Assembly: GCA_964544475.1 (NCBI GenBank)
Contig: CAZJBS010000012.1
Location: 1-64,000, forward strand
DNA from: CAZJBS01 sp964544475
GTDB lineage: Bacteria > CLD3 > SB21
DNA length: 64,000 bases
Reading direction: 5' to 3'
A program made the translations under genes and the position numbers. The notes beneath the pieces are model-generated. The model made no database searches and was not told where the DNA came from. It saw only the letters and a list, made by a program, of their open reading frames with translations. Of the stretch, positions 1-9,213 are shown in pieces; within the stretch, counting starts at the first letter, position 1, and each line of letters opens with the position of its first letter.

Positions 1-1371
1 CTAGGCCAGCTTGGCCAATTCGTCAAAGAACAATGCGGAACATTTAATGCCGCGATGGAAATTGGCGAGCTTGAAGTGCTCGTTGGGTGAGTGGATGGCA
101 TCGGTGTCGAGACCATACCCGAGCATCACCGACTTCAATCCGAGCAGGCGTTCGAAAGACGCGACGACGGGGATCGTGCCGCCTTCCCGTGCAAAGAGCG
201 GCTTCTTCCTGAAAACCGCGGACATGGCCTTGCCGGCGGCCTGGATCTCTTTGCTCGTAATGTCGATCATCGCCGGATAGCCGCCATGCAAGGCGGTTAC
301 TTTGACCTGCATCGTCTTTGGACAGAGCTTCCTGACATGTTTTTCAAACAGTTTCGCAATCTGATCCGGCGTCTGATCGGGAACGAGACGCATGCTGATT
401 TTTGCTCCCGCCTTTGCCGGCAATACGGTCTTGGCGCCCTCGCCCTGGTAACCACCCCAGATGCCGTTGCAATCCAGCGTCGGACGTCCGCTCACCTGCT
501 CGAGTATGGAATACCCTTTCTCGCCAAATGTGTCTTTGATACCGAGTTCCTTCAGGTATTTCTGACGGCTGAACGGCAGTTTCTTGTAGGCCTCACGTTC
601 CTTCTTGGATAAGGGTTTCACCTTGTTGTAAAATCCAGGAATCGTGATTTTTCCATTCTTGTCCTTGAGTTTGGCAATCAAGTTGGCCAGTTCATTAACC
701 GGATTTCCGACAGCGCCACCGTACACGCCCGAGTGCAGATCACGGTTGGGGCCGGTCATTTCAATTTGCATATAGCACAATCCCCGCAAACCGTAGGTGA
801 TCGACGGGACCTCGTCGGCAAAAATCGAAGTGTCCGAAATCATCACTACGTCCGCCTTGAGCATATCCTTGTTGGAGGAGATGAAGGTGTCCAAATGGCT
901 GCTCCCGACTTCCTCCTCGCCTTCGATCATGAACTTGATATTGATGGGCAATTTGCCGTTGACTTTCATCATGGCTTCGACGGCCTTGAAATTGAGGAAC
1001 ACCTGGCCCTTGTCATCGCTCGAACCGCGGGCGTAGATGTAGCCGTCCTTCACGACCGGTTCGAACGGGGGAGCGGTCCACAAATTTACGGGATCGACCG
1101 GCTGGACGTCGTAGTGGCCGTAATACAGCACCGTTGGCTTGCCGGGAGCGCCGAGCCACTCCCCATATACAATCGGGTGTCCGGGCGTGTCGTAAACCTG
1201 AACCTGATTCAATCCAATTTTGCGCATTTGATCGGCAACGTATTCTGCGCAGTGTCGAACGTCCTGTTTGTGTTCCGGGCTGGTGCTGATGCTGGGTATT
1301 CGCAAAAAATCCTTGAGCTCATTGACGTAATTGTCGTGATTCTCGTCGATGTGGGCTAACACGCGATCCAT
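1..1371 (-). CDS. M20 family dipeptidase / carboxypeptidase
   Basis: Zinc-dependent M20 (ArgE/DapE/CNDP-like) peptidase expected to hydrolyse dipeptides in the cytoplasm. The 456-residue length fits the family. Visible motifs are GHYDVQP (metal-binding His and Asp), RGSSDDKGQ (bridging Asp), EGEEEVGS (catalytic Glu and metal Glu) and a C-terminal HSPNE containing the last metal His. The central dimerisation (lid) domain lies between them. The ATG at 1371 was chosen over the upstream in-frame start at 1485 because family homology begins there and GGAGG lies just upstream. The stop codon occupies bases 1-3, so the gene is complete. Substrate specificity within M20 cannot be read from sequence. 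Confidence 0.9.
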   Translation of the reverse strand: MDRVLAHIDENHDNYVNELKDFLRIPSISTSPEHKQDVRHCAEYVADQMRKIGLNQVQVYDTPGHPIVYGEWLGAPGKPTVLYYGHYDVQPVDPVNLWTAPPFEPVVKDGYIYARGSSDDKGQVFLNFKAVEAMMKVNGKLPINIKFMIEGEEEVGSSHLDTFISSNKDMLKADVVMISDTSIFADEVPSITYGLRGLCYMQIEMTGPNRDLHSGVYGGAVGNPVNELANLIAKLKDKNGKITIPGFYNKVKPLSKKEREAYKKLPFSRQKYLKELGIKDTFGEKGYSILEQVSGRPTLDCNGIWGGYQGEGAKTVLPAKAGAKISMRLVPDQTPDQIAKLFEKHVRKLCPKTMQVKVTALHGGYPAMIDITSKEIQAAGKAMSAVFRKKPLFAREGGTIPVVASFERLLGLKSVMLGYGLDTDAIHSPNEHFKLANFHRGIKCSALFFDELAKLA

Positions 1372-1423
1372 GACGGCCTCCAATGGGTTTATGAGAAAGC
1401 AGACGAAATCCAAAGTTGGGGGT

Positions 1424-1452
1424 ATGATAGTCCTTTTTGACCCTTTTTTCAA
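1424..1452 (-). promoter_or_regulatory. Putative sigma70 promoter of the M20 dipeptidase gene
   Basis: On the minus strand TTGAAA is followed after 17 bp by TATCAT. The predicted start is about 45 nt upstream of the ATG at 1371, and GGAGG lies in the leader. Confidence 0.5.
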
Positions 1453-1533
1453 GAGTAGAATAGGCCGGCCTTTTTGAACGACCAAGGTCCGTCGTCGATT
1501 TCGGTCTACCGTTTTTCCGGCTCAGTTTTCTTT

Positions 1534-1562
1534 TTGCATTTTGGCATGAGAGCTCTTATATT
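1534..1562 (+). promoter_or_regulatory. Putative sigma70 promoter of the DUF4384 protein gene
   Basis: TTGCAT, 17 bp, TATATT on the plus strand, about 30 nt before the ATG at 1599. It forms a divergent pair with the promoter at 1424-1452. Confidence 0.45.
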
Positions 1563-1598
1563 TTTTGAGTTTATCATTCATTTTCACGGAATCAATCT

Positions 1599-3203
1599 AT
1601 GTGCATGCGATGGCTTGCCGTTCTCGTTTGGTGTCTGGTGATACCGGTTTCAGCGCGAGCGCAGGACAAAGACTGGGTCAAGAACAACCGCTCCGATAAG
1701 TTTCCTGAAGACCGGTTCATGCAATTCATCGGAACGGGCACGACCATTGATGAGGCGGAGAACCAGGCGTACCTCGGCCTGGCCCGCATGATCGAAGTGA
1801 CGATCAAGGCGGAGGAGACCTACCAAAGTTCCCAATATATGAGTGGCCAGAAGGGGCAGGTCACCTCGCAAGTCGAGGAAAGATCGCAATCGAAAGTCAA
1901 TCTGAATCTCCAGGGTTTGCGTATTGAGGACCGCCATTATGGCAAAAAGAACAAGACGCATTATGCGCTTGCCGTTCTTGACCGGCACTTGGCCGGTAAC
2001 GCCCTTCGCGCCGATATCACCGAAAAGGACAAACGCTATCGAAACTATCTGGATCAGGGCAAATTGCTTGTCGAGAACAAGAGTTACTACGAAGCCATCG
2101 ACAAACTGGCCGTTTGCCACTCGGAACTCCTGAGGATTCAGAATTCGCTCAAGAAATTGCGGGTGATACTTCCGGATCCGGAATTCGAGAAGACGATTGG
2201 GAAAGATGCCGATGAGGCCAAGGTGGCCGGTTTGGTGGATGCCATTCTCAAAGACGAAGAGCACGGAGGATTGGATGTGGTGACCGCGGCGCTGGTCTAT
2301 CGGCTGTTTGGGAACTATGACCAGAACATGGCGGCGTCCAGCGTGGTGATCGGCAATTTCAATTATCAGAATACCAGGATGTCCAGCGCGTTCACCGCCT
2401 ATTTCAAAGAGAAGATTGAGGTGGAATCCTCCAAGTTGTCCGGCATCAAAGTCATTGGCAGCAAGAGTATGTCGGGTTACCTCAAGTCGCATGGTATCGA
2501 GTTTGACGGCACTCACCAGGGCCTGGCGGCCATATCGGGAGCTGACGCCACGATAATCGGGAGTTATTGGGAACTCGATGACCGGATTGAAATAAGGACA
2601 CAGATCATCTCCCGGGCGACCGGCGAGTCCCTGGGCAGCGCCAATGTCAGCTTTCCCGTCCGTTATATTCCAAAATCCATCGACCACAAACCGGACAACT
2701 TTTCCCAGATCCAGAGTGATCTCGCTCTTCTGAAAGATGAGCACACCATGTCCGAGTTGAAAGTCGTCGTTTGGACGGATCGCGGGGACGGCGCCGTCTA
2801 CAAGGAAAATGAAAAATTGCTCGTGTATGTCAAGGCCAACAAGGATTGCTACGTGCGGGTGATCTACCATGATGCCGGCGGCAACAATATCCAGATTTTT
2901 CCGAACGCCTTGTCCGAGAAATCCTTCAAAGTATCCGCCAATACCGTCTACACGATTGGCGGAGAGGATTCCCCCTTTTCATTCACCATTGGCGAACCTT
3001 TCGGAACCGAATTGATCAAAGCCTTTGCCAGCAGCACGCCGTTTCCGGAATTTGCAAAATCGGAAGCTGAAATGGTCGGACAGGGCATGTACCTTCTCAA
3101 GAAATCAACACGCGATATTCTTTCCAAACTAAAATCCTCCAAACAATCGGAATTGACGGAGGCCAGTGTCTCATTGACCACGGTGAAGAAACTGGATTAC
3201 TGA
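1599..3203 (+). CDS. Secreted DUF4384 domain protein
   Basis: A 534-residue protein with an N-terminal signal peptide (hydrophobic LAVLVWCLVIPVSA, then ARAQ as a likely signal peptidase I site). Residues about 42-110 (FIGTGTTIDEAENQAY...) resemble the LPP20-like envelope fold, with a GxGxx and alternating Ala/Leu helix. Residues about 385-475 match DUF4384: a beta-rich stretch (VVVWTDRGDG, LLVYVKANKDCYVRVIY, IQIFPN) common in envelope proteins and in N-terminal parts of some protease or kinase fusions. The middle has a GNA1162-like flavour (building and removing named periplasmic factors) but I cannot name it. The sensor kinase gene follows 97 bp downstream, so co-transcription is possible. 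Role unknown. Confidence 0.75.
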   Translation: MCMRWLAVLVWCLVIPVSARAQDKDWVKNNRSDKFPEDRFMQFIGTGTTIDEAENQAYLGLARMIEVTIKAEETYQSSQYMSGQKGQVTSQVEERSQSKVNLNLQGLRIEDRHYGKKNKTHYALAVLDRHLAGNALRADITEKDKRYRNYLDQGKLLVENKSYYEAIDKLAVCHSELLRIQNSLKKLRVILPDPEFEKTIGKDADEAKVAGLVDAILKDEEHGGLDVVTAALVYRLFGNYDQNMAASSVVIGNFNYQNTRMSSAFTAYFKEKIEVESSKLSGIKVIGSKSMSGYLKSHGIEFDGTHQGLAAISGADATIIGSYWELDDRIEIRTQIISRATGESLGSANVSFPVRYIPKSIDHKPDNFSQIQSDLALLKDEHTMSELKVVVWTDRGDGAVYKENEKLLVYVKANKDCYVRVIYHDAGGNNIQIFPNALSEKSFKVSANTVYTIGGEDSPFSFTIGEPFGTELIKAFASSTPFPEFAKSEAEMVGQGMYLLKKSTRDILSKLKSSKQSELTEASVSLTTVKKLDY

Positions 3204-3300
3204 TTCTTCCGGCGAGCCCATGCATGGGTGACTGAGTTGCGGTCGGGCCGCCGCCTGTCTGATACAGCTTCCGGTAACGGATGTCCTTCACTAACTCCGA

Positions 3301-6300
3301 ATGGTTATTTCGATGCGATGCCGGTATGTGGTTTATGGGTTCTTCTTCATGACGGCCGCCGTGCATGCCCAGCAGTTGTCCTTCAAGTACTATACGCTGG
3401 ACCAGGGGTTTCCACATGCCCAGGTGTGGGATGTGTGCCAGGATCGCAATGGCTTCCTGTGGTTTGCCACAGGTGGAGGTCTCGTAAAATACAACGGTGT
3501 TTCATACCAGGTGTATGGCAAAGACGACGGGCTCATCAGCAACATCATTCGCAGTGTGTATCAGGATGATGATGGTAAACTGTGGCTCACATCGGACGAC
3601 GGCGTGGCCATTTTCGATGGCGAAACCTTCGAAAACTATACACACCGGGACGGATTGGGGGAAGGATTCGTATGGAAGACGATCAAAGACCGCGAAGGTC
3701 AGTACTGGTTTCCCACCTCACAAAGCGGAGTATATCGATTTGACGGGAAACGCTTTCTCCGCTTTGGAGAAGAGCAGGGCCTTCCGTCGATCGAATGGCG
3801 TCACGGCTTCATCGATCGCCGCGGTCACGTGTGGGTGGCGGGCGATGGCGGGCTTTTTCGGATGGTATACCGTGAGGGCCGGTACGACGATCGATTTGAG
3901 GATGTGAGCGCCAAAGGCCCGGACGCCTTTCGCACTGTCAATCACATCACGCAGGACAGGACCGGACGATTGCTGATTTCATCCAGTCGAGGCCTGTTGA
4001 TTCTTGATGCAGAGGCGTATGACAAGGAACCCGCCAAAGGCGTCGCGGCATTTGTTCAAACCTACACGACACGGGACGGTTTGCCGGACATGCGGATTCA
4101 GGCGGCGATGGCGGCATCGGATTCCACCATCTGGGCCGTCACTGAACGGGGCCTGGCGAAGTGGGTGAATGGAACGTTCGAATCGTATATGGCCGATGAG
4201 AACATAACGTCCAACAGCATGCACAATATTTTTGAAGACCGGGAGGGGACGTTGTGGATTGGAACGGATGGCGGAGGGTGTATCGCCATTCCATACCAGA
4301 ACATGTTCAGTTATACGGTACGCGACGGTCTGTCCTCCCGTGTGGTCAATGCCGTGACCGGGGACGGCCATGGACGCGTGTTTGTCGGCAGTGACAACGG
4401 TATTGACGTGATCGAAAAAGAACGCCTGCGGCCCTTGCTGAGGGAGCGATTTGTCCAAGGGGATCCGGTGTGGGCTCTCAAGTATGGCCGGGGGGACACA
4501 TTGTGGATAGGGACCAGGGGGCGTCTGCTGTCTTATGCGCAGGGAAGGCTGACCGATCACCAGGGCATCTTCCGAAAATTGTCGTCTCCCATCCTCGATA
4601 TAGAACAGGACTCCGTCGGGCGTCTGTGGCTGGGTACTCTCGATGGGGTTGTCGTCGTTGACGGTTCACGGACGTGGGTGATCAACCGGGACGGCGGATT
4701 GCCCGGCAATCAGGTTTGGTGCGTGTATTGCGACCGTCAGGGCGTCATGTGGGCGGGCGTGAACGGCGGTCTTGTGCGCTTTGTACCGGGGGCCCAAACC
4801 GGCCAATGGACCTGCCGGACGTACACCACCGTGGATGGTTTGATAGACAACACGGTCAATGTGGTCCGTCAGGATCGATCCGGTGCGTACTGGATCGGTA
4901 CCGACATGGGCCTTTCACGGTTTGATGGAACAAGGTTTGAGAATTTGAAAGCAAAACAACTGGGCCTGGGTGACAATATCGTGCCGGTCATTGAGATGGC
5001 CGGCGATGGGATGTTGTGGATTGGATCGAAAGGTTATGTCAAGATCGATCCAGGGGTTTTACCTCCATTGGTGTTGCGCCGCCTGGACAAGAACAAAGGC
5101 ATGCCGGGGGACGAGACCACAACGAACAACAGCTTTTACATCGATCCATCCGGTGACTTGTGGATCGGCACGTTTTCGGGTCTGTCCCATTTCACGGAAC
5201 GCCCGGCCGCGGGGCTGCCACCGCTTGTTCACATCGAGTCTGTGCGCATCGCGGACTCCACGATGTCGTTGAATCTCCTCATGGGTCCTGTCCAGGGTCC
5301 CATGGCTCTCAAAAGCAATGCCGTTTCTTTCAGTTTTGCCGCGGTTTCTTTTCTCTCGGAAAGAGACAATGTCTATCAGTACCGGCTTGACGGATTTGAC
5401 GAATCATGGTCGCCATTCAGTTCCAATAACGAAGTTCGTTACACCAATCTGCCGCCCGGTGCGTACACCATCCGTGTCCGTGCCCGAAACAGTGAGTTCG
5501 TCGAATCCGAAACCGAGGCCACGTTGGCGTTTACCATCCCAACCCCATTCTGGCTCAATCCGTTTTTCATAGTCTTCGCCGTGTTGGCGGCCTTTGGATT
5601 GGCCCTGGGTGCGCACCGGTTCCGTGTGAACCGAAAAATGGATCTGGTCAACCGCCGGAATCGTGAGTTGGAGGAGAAGGTCAAAGAACGTACGGCCGCC
5701 CTGATCAGACAGAATAGCGAACTCGAAGACATTCTTGACAAGCTCCGACGCACACAAGGCCAACTCGTGCAATCCGAAAAAATGGCCGCGTTGGGCCAGC
5801 TCGTCGCCGGGGTCGCCCACGAAATCAATAATCCGACCTCCATTCTCGCCGGCAACGTCAACTACATCGAAGAATACCTGCGAATCCTGAAACGGATGAT
5901 TGCCAAGTACGAGGAATTCAATATTGCCGATCCGGAGTTCCTGCGCGAGATGGCCGAACTCAAACATCAGTCGGATTGGGAATTCGTGCAGAATGATATC
6001 GACATGTTGATCGCCAGCGTCAAGAATGCGGCAGAGAGGATTCGTCATATTGTGTTGGATCTTCGCAATTTTTCCCGCCTGGACGAGGCCGAAATAAATG
6101 AAGTCAGTGTACACGAATGCGTCGATACGACCGTCAAACTTTTCATGAACCAATACCGTCATGTGCTCTCCATCGATCGCGACTTTCGTGCAACGCGGTT
6201 GGTGTATTGCTATGTCAATCAACTCAACCAGGTGCTGCTCAATCTGTTGATCAACGGAGCCCAGGCCATAGAGAAAAAAGCGGCGGACCTGAAGGACACC

Positions 6301-6588
6301 GGGTATGCGGGTCGCATTGCGATTGCGACAGAAGACGACGGACACGATGGCGTGGCCATCCACATCCGCGACAATGGGTGCGGGATTCCCCATGAATTGC
6401 GCGATCGGATATTTGATCCCTTCTTTACGACCAAACCCATCGGCCAAGGCACCGGCCTGGGTCTGTCCATTTCATATGCCATTATCGTGGAAAAACACAA
6501 CGGGACGCTGTCATTTGAATCGGAACCGGGCCAGTGGACGGAATTTGTCATTCGGCTTCCGTACAAACCGCATGAAATTCCGTCCTAG
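3301..6588 (+). CDS. Sensor histidine kinase with periplasmic Reg_prop beta-propeller
   Basis: A 1095-residue membrane sensor. After a signal peptide, about fourteen Reg_prop repeats (pattern DRxGxLWxGT) form two seven-bladed propellers over residues 30-640. A Y_Y_Y domain follows (about 688-745, YRLDGFDESWS), then one membrane helix (about 752-772), a coiled-coil linker, a phosphoacceptor helix with His840 in GVAHEINNP, and a HATPase domain with N-box (LLNLLINGAQAI, about 978), G1 (DNGCGIP, about 1022) and G2 (GTGLGLSI, about 1049). It lacks the receiver and AraC domains found in hybrid kinases of this architecture. No response regulator gene is nearby. The start could also be the ATG four codons later; neither has a good ribosome binding site. 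Confidence 0.92.
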   Translation: MVISMRCRYVVYGFFFMTAAVHAQQLSFKYYTLDQGFPHAQVWDVCQDRNGFLWFATGGGLVKYNGVSYQVYGKDDGLISNIIRSVYQDDDGKLWLTSDDGVAIFDGETFENYTHRDGLGEGFVWKTIKDREGQYWFPTSQSGVYRFDGKRFLRFGEEQGLPSIEWRHGFIDRRGHVWVAGDGGLFRMVYREGRYDDRFEDVSAKGPDAFRTVNHITQDRTGRLLISSSRGLLILDAEAYDKEPAKGVAAFVQTYTTRDGLPDMRIQAAMAASDSTIWAVTERGLAKWVNGTFESYMADENITSNSMHNIFEDREGTLWIGTDGGGCIAIPYQNMFSYTVRDGLSSRVVNAVTGDGHGRVFVGSDNGIDVIEKERLRPLLRERFVQGDPVWALKYGRGDTLWIGTRGRLLSYAQGRLTDHQGIFRKLSSPILDIEQDSVGRLWLGTLDGVVVVDGSRTWVINRDGGLPGNQVWCVYCDRQGVMWAGVNGGLVRFVPGAQTGQWTCRTYTTVDGLIDNTVNVVRQDRSGAYWIGTDMGLSRFDGTRFENLKAKQLGLGDNIVPVIEMAGDGMLWIGSKGYVKIDPGVLPPLVLRRLDKNKGMPGDETTTNNSFYIDPSGDLWIGTFSGLSHFTERPAAGLPPLVHIESVRIADSTMSLNLLMGPVQGPMALKSNAVSFSFAAVSFLSERDNVYQYRLDGFDESWSPFSSNNEVRYTNLPPGAYTIRVRARNSEFVESETEATLAFTIPTPFWLNPFFIVFAVLAAFGLALGAHRFRVNRKMDLVNRRNRELEEKVKERTAALIRQNSELEDILDKLRRTQGQLVQSEKMAALGQLVAGVAHEINNPTSILAGNVNYIEEYLRILKRMIAKYEEFNIADPEFLREMAELKHQSDWEFVQNDIDMLIASVKNAAERIRHIVLDLRNFSRLDEAEINEVSVHECVDTTVKLFMNQYRHVLSIDRDFRATRLVYCYVNQLNQVLLNLLINGAQAIEKKAADLKDTGYAGRIAIATEDDGHDGVAIHIRDNGCGIPHELRDRIFDPFFTTKPIGQGTGLGLSISYAIIVEKHNGTLSFESEPGQWTEFVIRLPYKPHEIPS

Positions 6589-6661
6589 GCGGCCGTGCCA
6601 CCCGCCGGCATAACCATTCTGCCATATTTCACCCACCAATCCCAATACCGAGAGGACAGCC

Positions 6662-7117
6662 ATGGTCGAGACACCCTTGAGTAAGAAGTTGAATGAGGAC
6701 ATGAAAGCAGCGATGAAAAGCGGAGACAAAGACCGTTTGGAGACGATCCGCATGTTGAAAGCCGGTCTGCAGAAAGTGTTGATTGAAAAGGGCGCCGCCG
6801 TGACCGGCGACGACGAGTTGGCGTGGCTTGTCGTCGAGAGCAAGCGCCGCAAAGAAGCGATAGACATGTTCGCCAAAGGCGGACGTCAGGAGCTGGCCGA
6901 AAAGGAAGCGAAAGAGCTTGAAGTCATCAACGAATTTCTGCCAAAACAACTCTCAGATGATGAGTTGAAGGGCATCGTTGAAGAGGCCGTGAAGTCCACA
7001 GGCGCCGCATCGGCCAAAGACATGGGCAAAGTGATGGGGGCCATCATGCCGAAAGTCAAGGGCAAGGCGGACGGTAAGAAAATCCAGGAAATGGTCAAGG
7101 CGATTCTTGGGCAGTGA
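6662..7117 (+). CDS. GatB/YqeY domain-containing protein
   Basis: A 151-residue stand-alone YqeY protein, the usual family length. Typical features are SKKLNEDMKAAMKSGDK at the N-terminus, the RRKEAIDMFAKGGR segment, and the C-terminal GKVMGAIMPKVKGKADG motif shared with the tail domain of GatB, which contacts tRNA. Stand-alone YqeY proteins have no settled function. The ATG is preceded by GAGAGGA at good spacing. Its 3' end overlaps the convergent ruvX gene by 23 bp. Confidence 0.92.
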   Translation: MVETPLSKKLNEDMKAAMKSGDKDRLETIRMLKAGLQKVLIEKGAAVTGDDELAWLVVESKRRKEAIDMFAKGGRQELAEKEAKELEVINEFLPKQLSDDELKGIVEEAVKSTGAASAKDMGKVMGAIMPKVKGKADGKKIQEMVKAILGQ

Positions 7118-7538
7118 GGCCAAGATGATCCAGGTAATTCCGCAAAATAACGGTTGCCGCCAGCGTGTCCAGGCGTGCCTTCGTGCGGCGTTTCTTCCTG
7201 GATTCGGTCTCCAATAGCATTTTTTTGGCCGCAACGGTCGTCAGACGTTCATCCCACGTGACGATAGGGACGGCAATGGCCGCAGCCAGCCTATCTCGGA
7301 ATTTGGCAACATGACGGGCTTTTGGGCCGGATACGCCAGATTTCTCCAATGGCAAGCCCAGCACAATCAGTGAGACTTCGTGTTGTTTTGACAGGTCGAC
7401 GATAGCCGCCACCGTTTCTCCATCGGATCGAACCGCAAGCGTTGTCAATCCGGTGGCGATAATCCTCATCGGGTCGCTGAGGGCGAGGCCAACCCGTCGT
7501 TCGCCGTAATCAATGGCCAGAATTCTGCCTTTTTCCAT
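7095..7538 (-). CDS. ruvX: Putative Holliday junction resolvase RuvX (YqgF family)
   Basis: A 147-residue RNase H-fold protein of the RuvX/YqgF family, implicated in Holliday junction resolution and 16S rRNA 5' end processing. Family motifs are present: LAIDYGERRVGLALSD at the N-terminus with the first catalytic Asp, IVLGLPLEKSG in the centre, and WDERLTT followed by a C-terminal DTLAATVIL with the last acidic residue. The ATG at 7538 is where homology begins; an in-frame TTG at 7610 would add 24 unrelated residues. No ribosome binding site precedes the ATG because the hup terminator occupies that space. The gene overlaps yqeY tail to tail. Confidence 0.9.
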   Translation of the reverse strand: MEKGRILAIDYGERRVGLALSDPMRIIATGLTTLAVRSDGETVAAIVDLSKQHEVSLIVLGLPLEKSGVSGPKARHVAKFRDRLAAAIAVPIVTWDERLTTVAAKKMLLETESRKKRRTKARLDTLAATVILRNYLDHLGLTAQESP

Positions 7539-7583
7539 GAAACAAAAAGGCTTTCCCGAGAAACCCTGTTCCCAAGAAAGCCT
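7539..7583 (-). terminator. Rho-independent terminator downstream of the HU gene
   Basis: On the minus strand AGGCTTTC (7583-7576) pairs with GAAAGCCT (7555-7548), then TTTTTGTTTC. It ends directly at the ruvX ATG, so ruvX would need read-through or its own start signal. Confidence 0.6.
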
Positions 7584-7611
7584 CTCCTTTGAGAGCTTGT
7601 CAGTGATCAAT

Positions 7612-7947
7612 TCAGGCCGCGTCTTCCCCGGTGCCCGATTGGCTGCCCAAGGGCTGTTTCAAGACTTCCTTCAGCAGTTTGCCGGGCTTGAAGTGCGTTT
7701 TGCGGCGAGGTGGAACATAAATAATCTCACCGGTCTTTGGGTTCCTCGCCTTGGGTTTGGCTTTGGTTGTTTTCACTTCGAAAACACCAAAATCCCGAAT
7801 TTCGATACGGACATCCGGGTCTGCCTCGGAGAGGATTTCTCGGATGGATTCAAAGACCACATCAACCAAGTGCTCCACATTGTGGACTTTTTCGTTGAGC
7901 TTGTCAGCGACCCTGATTGAAACGTCTTTCTTAGTCTTTGTTTTCAT
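7612..7947 (-). CDS. HU/IHF family DNA-binding protein
   Basis: A 111-residue nucleoid protein. The histone-like fold is clear: N-terminal helices (VADKLNEKV...), then IRDFGVFEVKTTKAK, then the DNA-binding arm signature ARNPKTGEIIYVPPRR and KTHFKPGKLLKE. About 15 extra residues follow the core (QPLGSQSGTGEDAA). The protein should bind and bend DNA as a dimer. The ATG has CTCCT (AGGAG on the coding strand) nine bases upstream, behind a strong promoter. HU and IHF cannot be told apart from this sequence alone. Confidence 0.95.
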   Translation of the reverse strand: MKTKTKKDVSIRVADKLNEKVHNVEHLVDVVFESIREILSEADPDVRIEIRDFGVFEVKTTKAKPKARNPKTGEIIYVPPRRKTHFKPGKLLKEVLKQPLGSQSGTGEDAA

Positions 7948-8018
7948 CGGGATATTCTCCTAAATACCCTTACCCAAAATCAATAGATGCCGCAGATGTA
8001 ATTCCTGTTATGTCTTGT

Positions 8019-8047
8019 ATAATAAAGAATTAATGGAACTTTGTCAA
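8019..8047 (-). promoter_or_regulatory. Strong sigma70-type promoter of the HU gene
   Basis: A perfect TTGACA (8047-8042) is followed after exactly 17 bp by TATTAT (8024-8019) on the minus strand. The start would lie near 8012, giving a leader of about 65 nt. It is among the best promoter matches in the window, as expected for an abundant nucleoid protein. Confidence 0.75.
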
Positions 8048-8060
8048 GCAAAACTTAAAT

Positions 8061-9083
8061 TTACGAGCAAACAGAGGATAGCATGGCGGAATGGGCAACG
8101 GAAGAATTTCCGATTCTGAATTTAAATCCAATATTTACAAATTCATATTTGACTATTGCGAGAGCGATGATACTATCGTTACCAGGTATTTGCGCGTATC
8201 GAGTCAGACTCCCAACTTCTTTGTTATTAAAAAACAGTCTCTTATCATCCATGCAACTTGGAGTCTCGATTGTCAGTCTGCAGAGACGCCTGGATACCTT
8301 TTGTCGGCTGTCCAATCGGGCTATGACTTCCTGTCCTATGTAGCAACCCTTGGTGAAACTGACCAGACCCACCAAGCCGATTTCAAGGGGATTGAACTGC
8401 TCATTAATTTCCCATGGCGACGCTGGCACCATGTCTTCGATTTCGGCCAGATGGCGAGTCTGGAATCCAACCAAAGGAAAGGCCTCAAGGTCCTTCATGA
8501 TATCGCCAAAGGCCTCTAATGGGCCGCACAAATCAACCGTTGGTGTGTGACCCGGCGTCGAAACCCTGACGATGGAATCAGACGCGGAATTCCCGCCGGT
8601 CAAAGAATAACCAGCCAGCGATTCAGAGTCCGTCCCAATTACCGTGATCTGAAATGTCGCGCCCGTAACATCCGAGAATACGACGTCATCCATGATGATA
8701 TATTTGTCGAGCCACGCCATGACCCGATGCTGATTTTGGGGCGACGTCATCATCAGGAAATCATCTCCGCAGTGAATCAACGTGATACGATCGATGAGGC
8801 GTCCTTTGTCGTTGGTTAATACTGTTTCGACGTGATGGCCGGGTTGAAGGGACTTCACGTCATTGGTGGACAGTCGATGGATCAGATCCAGAACGTGTTT
8901 TCCCTTCAGTCGGATGCGCCCGCAGTAGGAGCGGTCCATGCGGATGGTCCGTTCTCGCAGCATGGCGTACTCCGCCGCCGCGTTGCCGTAGTGCATCGGC
9001 AGGGAGAGCCCGTATTCCGCCACCGTTTGAAATGACGCCCCACGGGTTTCGTGATAAGCCTTTGTGTGCAGTACATCCGGCAT
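8061..9083 (-). CDS. YgfZ/GcvT-like folate-binding protein
   Basis: A 340-residue member of the aminomethyltransferase (GcvT) fold. The C-terminal signature KGCYIGQEVIARLD is diagnostic of the YgfZ branch, which acts in folate-dependent iron-sulfur cluster repair rather than in glycine cleavage. The N-terminal half (MRERTIRMDRSYCGRIRLKG, LTNDKGRLID) fits the tetrahydrofolate-binding domain. No gcvH or gcvP is nearby, which also favours YgfZ. The start has AAGGA a few bases upstream. The final helical extension is slightly longer than in Escherichia coli YgfZ. Confidence 0.82.
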   Translation of the reverse strand: MPDVLHTKAYHETRGASFQTVAEYGLSLPMHYGNAAAEYAMLRERTIRMDRSYCGRIRLKGKHVLDLIHRLSTNDVKSLQPGHHVETVLTNDKGRLIDRITLIHCGDDFLMMTSPQNQHRVMAWLDKYIIMDDVVFSDVTGATFQITVIGTDSESLAGYSLTGGNSASDSIVRVSTPGHTPTVDLCGPLEAFGDIMKDLEAFPLVGFQTRHLAEIEDMVPASPWEINEQFNPLEIGLVGLVSFTKGCYIGQEVIARLDSRQKVSRRLCRLTIETPSCMDDKRLFFNNKEVGSLTRYAQIPGNDSIIALAIVKYEFVNIGFKFRIGNSSVAHSAMLSSVCS

Positions 9084-9107
9084 GTATCATCCTTGGTTGG
9101 TCGGGCA

Positions 9108-9136
9108 AATATAGACGACCCCGCAATGCCAAACAA
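9108..9136 (-). promoter_or_regulatory. Putative sigma70 promoter of the YgfZ-like gene
   Basis: TTGTTT, 17 bp, TATATT on the minus strand, about 25 nt upstream of the ATG at 9083. Confidence 0.5.
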
Positions 9137-9152
9137 GGCTCAGAAAATCTGT

Positions 9153-9180
9153 TTGATATTCAGGGGGTTTTTCTTACTTT
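9153..9180 (+). promoter_or_regulatory. Weak promoter candidate for the YfhO operon
   Basis: TTGATA, 16 bp, TACTTT on the plus strand, about 34 nt before the YfhO ATG. The -10 box is poor, but a similar TTGATT/TACTTT pair precedes the PBP1C gene at 35960. Confidence 0.3.
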
Positions 9181-9213
9181 GCCGCACCAAATTCAACATT
9201 ACCTGACAACACC

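Noticed and set aside
1650..2870. A 406-codon open frame on the minus strand
   Set aside because: Antisense to the DUF4384 gene, with no signal peptide, motif or ribosome binding site.
5404..6447. A 347-codon open frame on the minus strand
   Set aside because: Antisense to the kinase and HATPase region, where the plus frame is certain.
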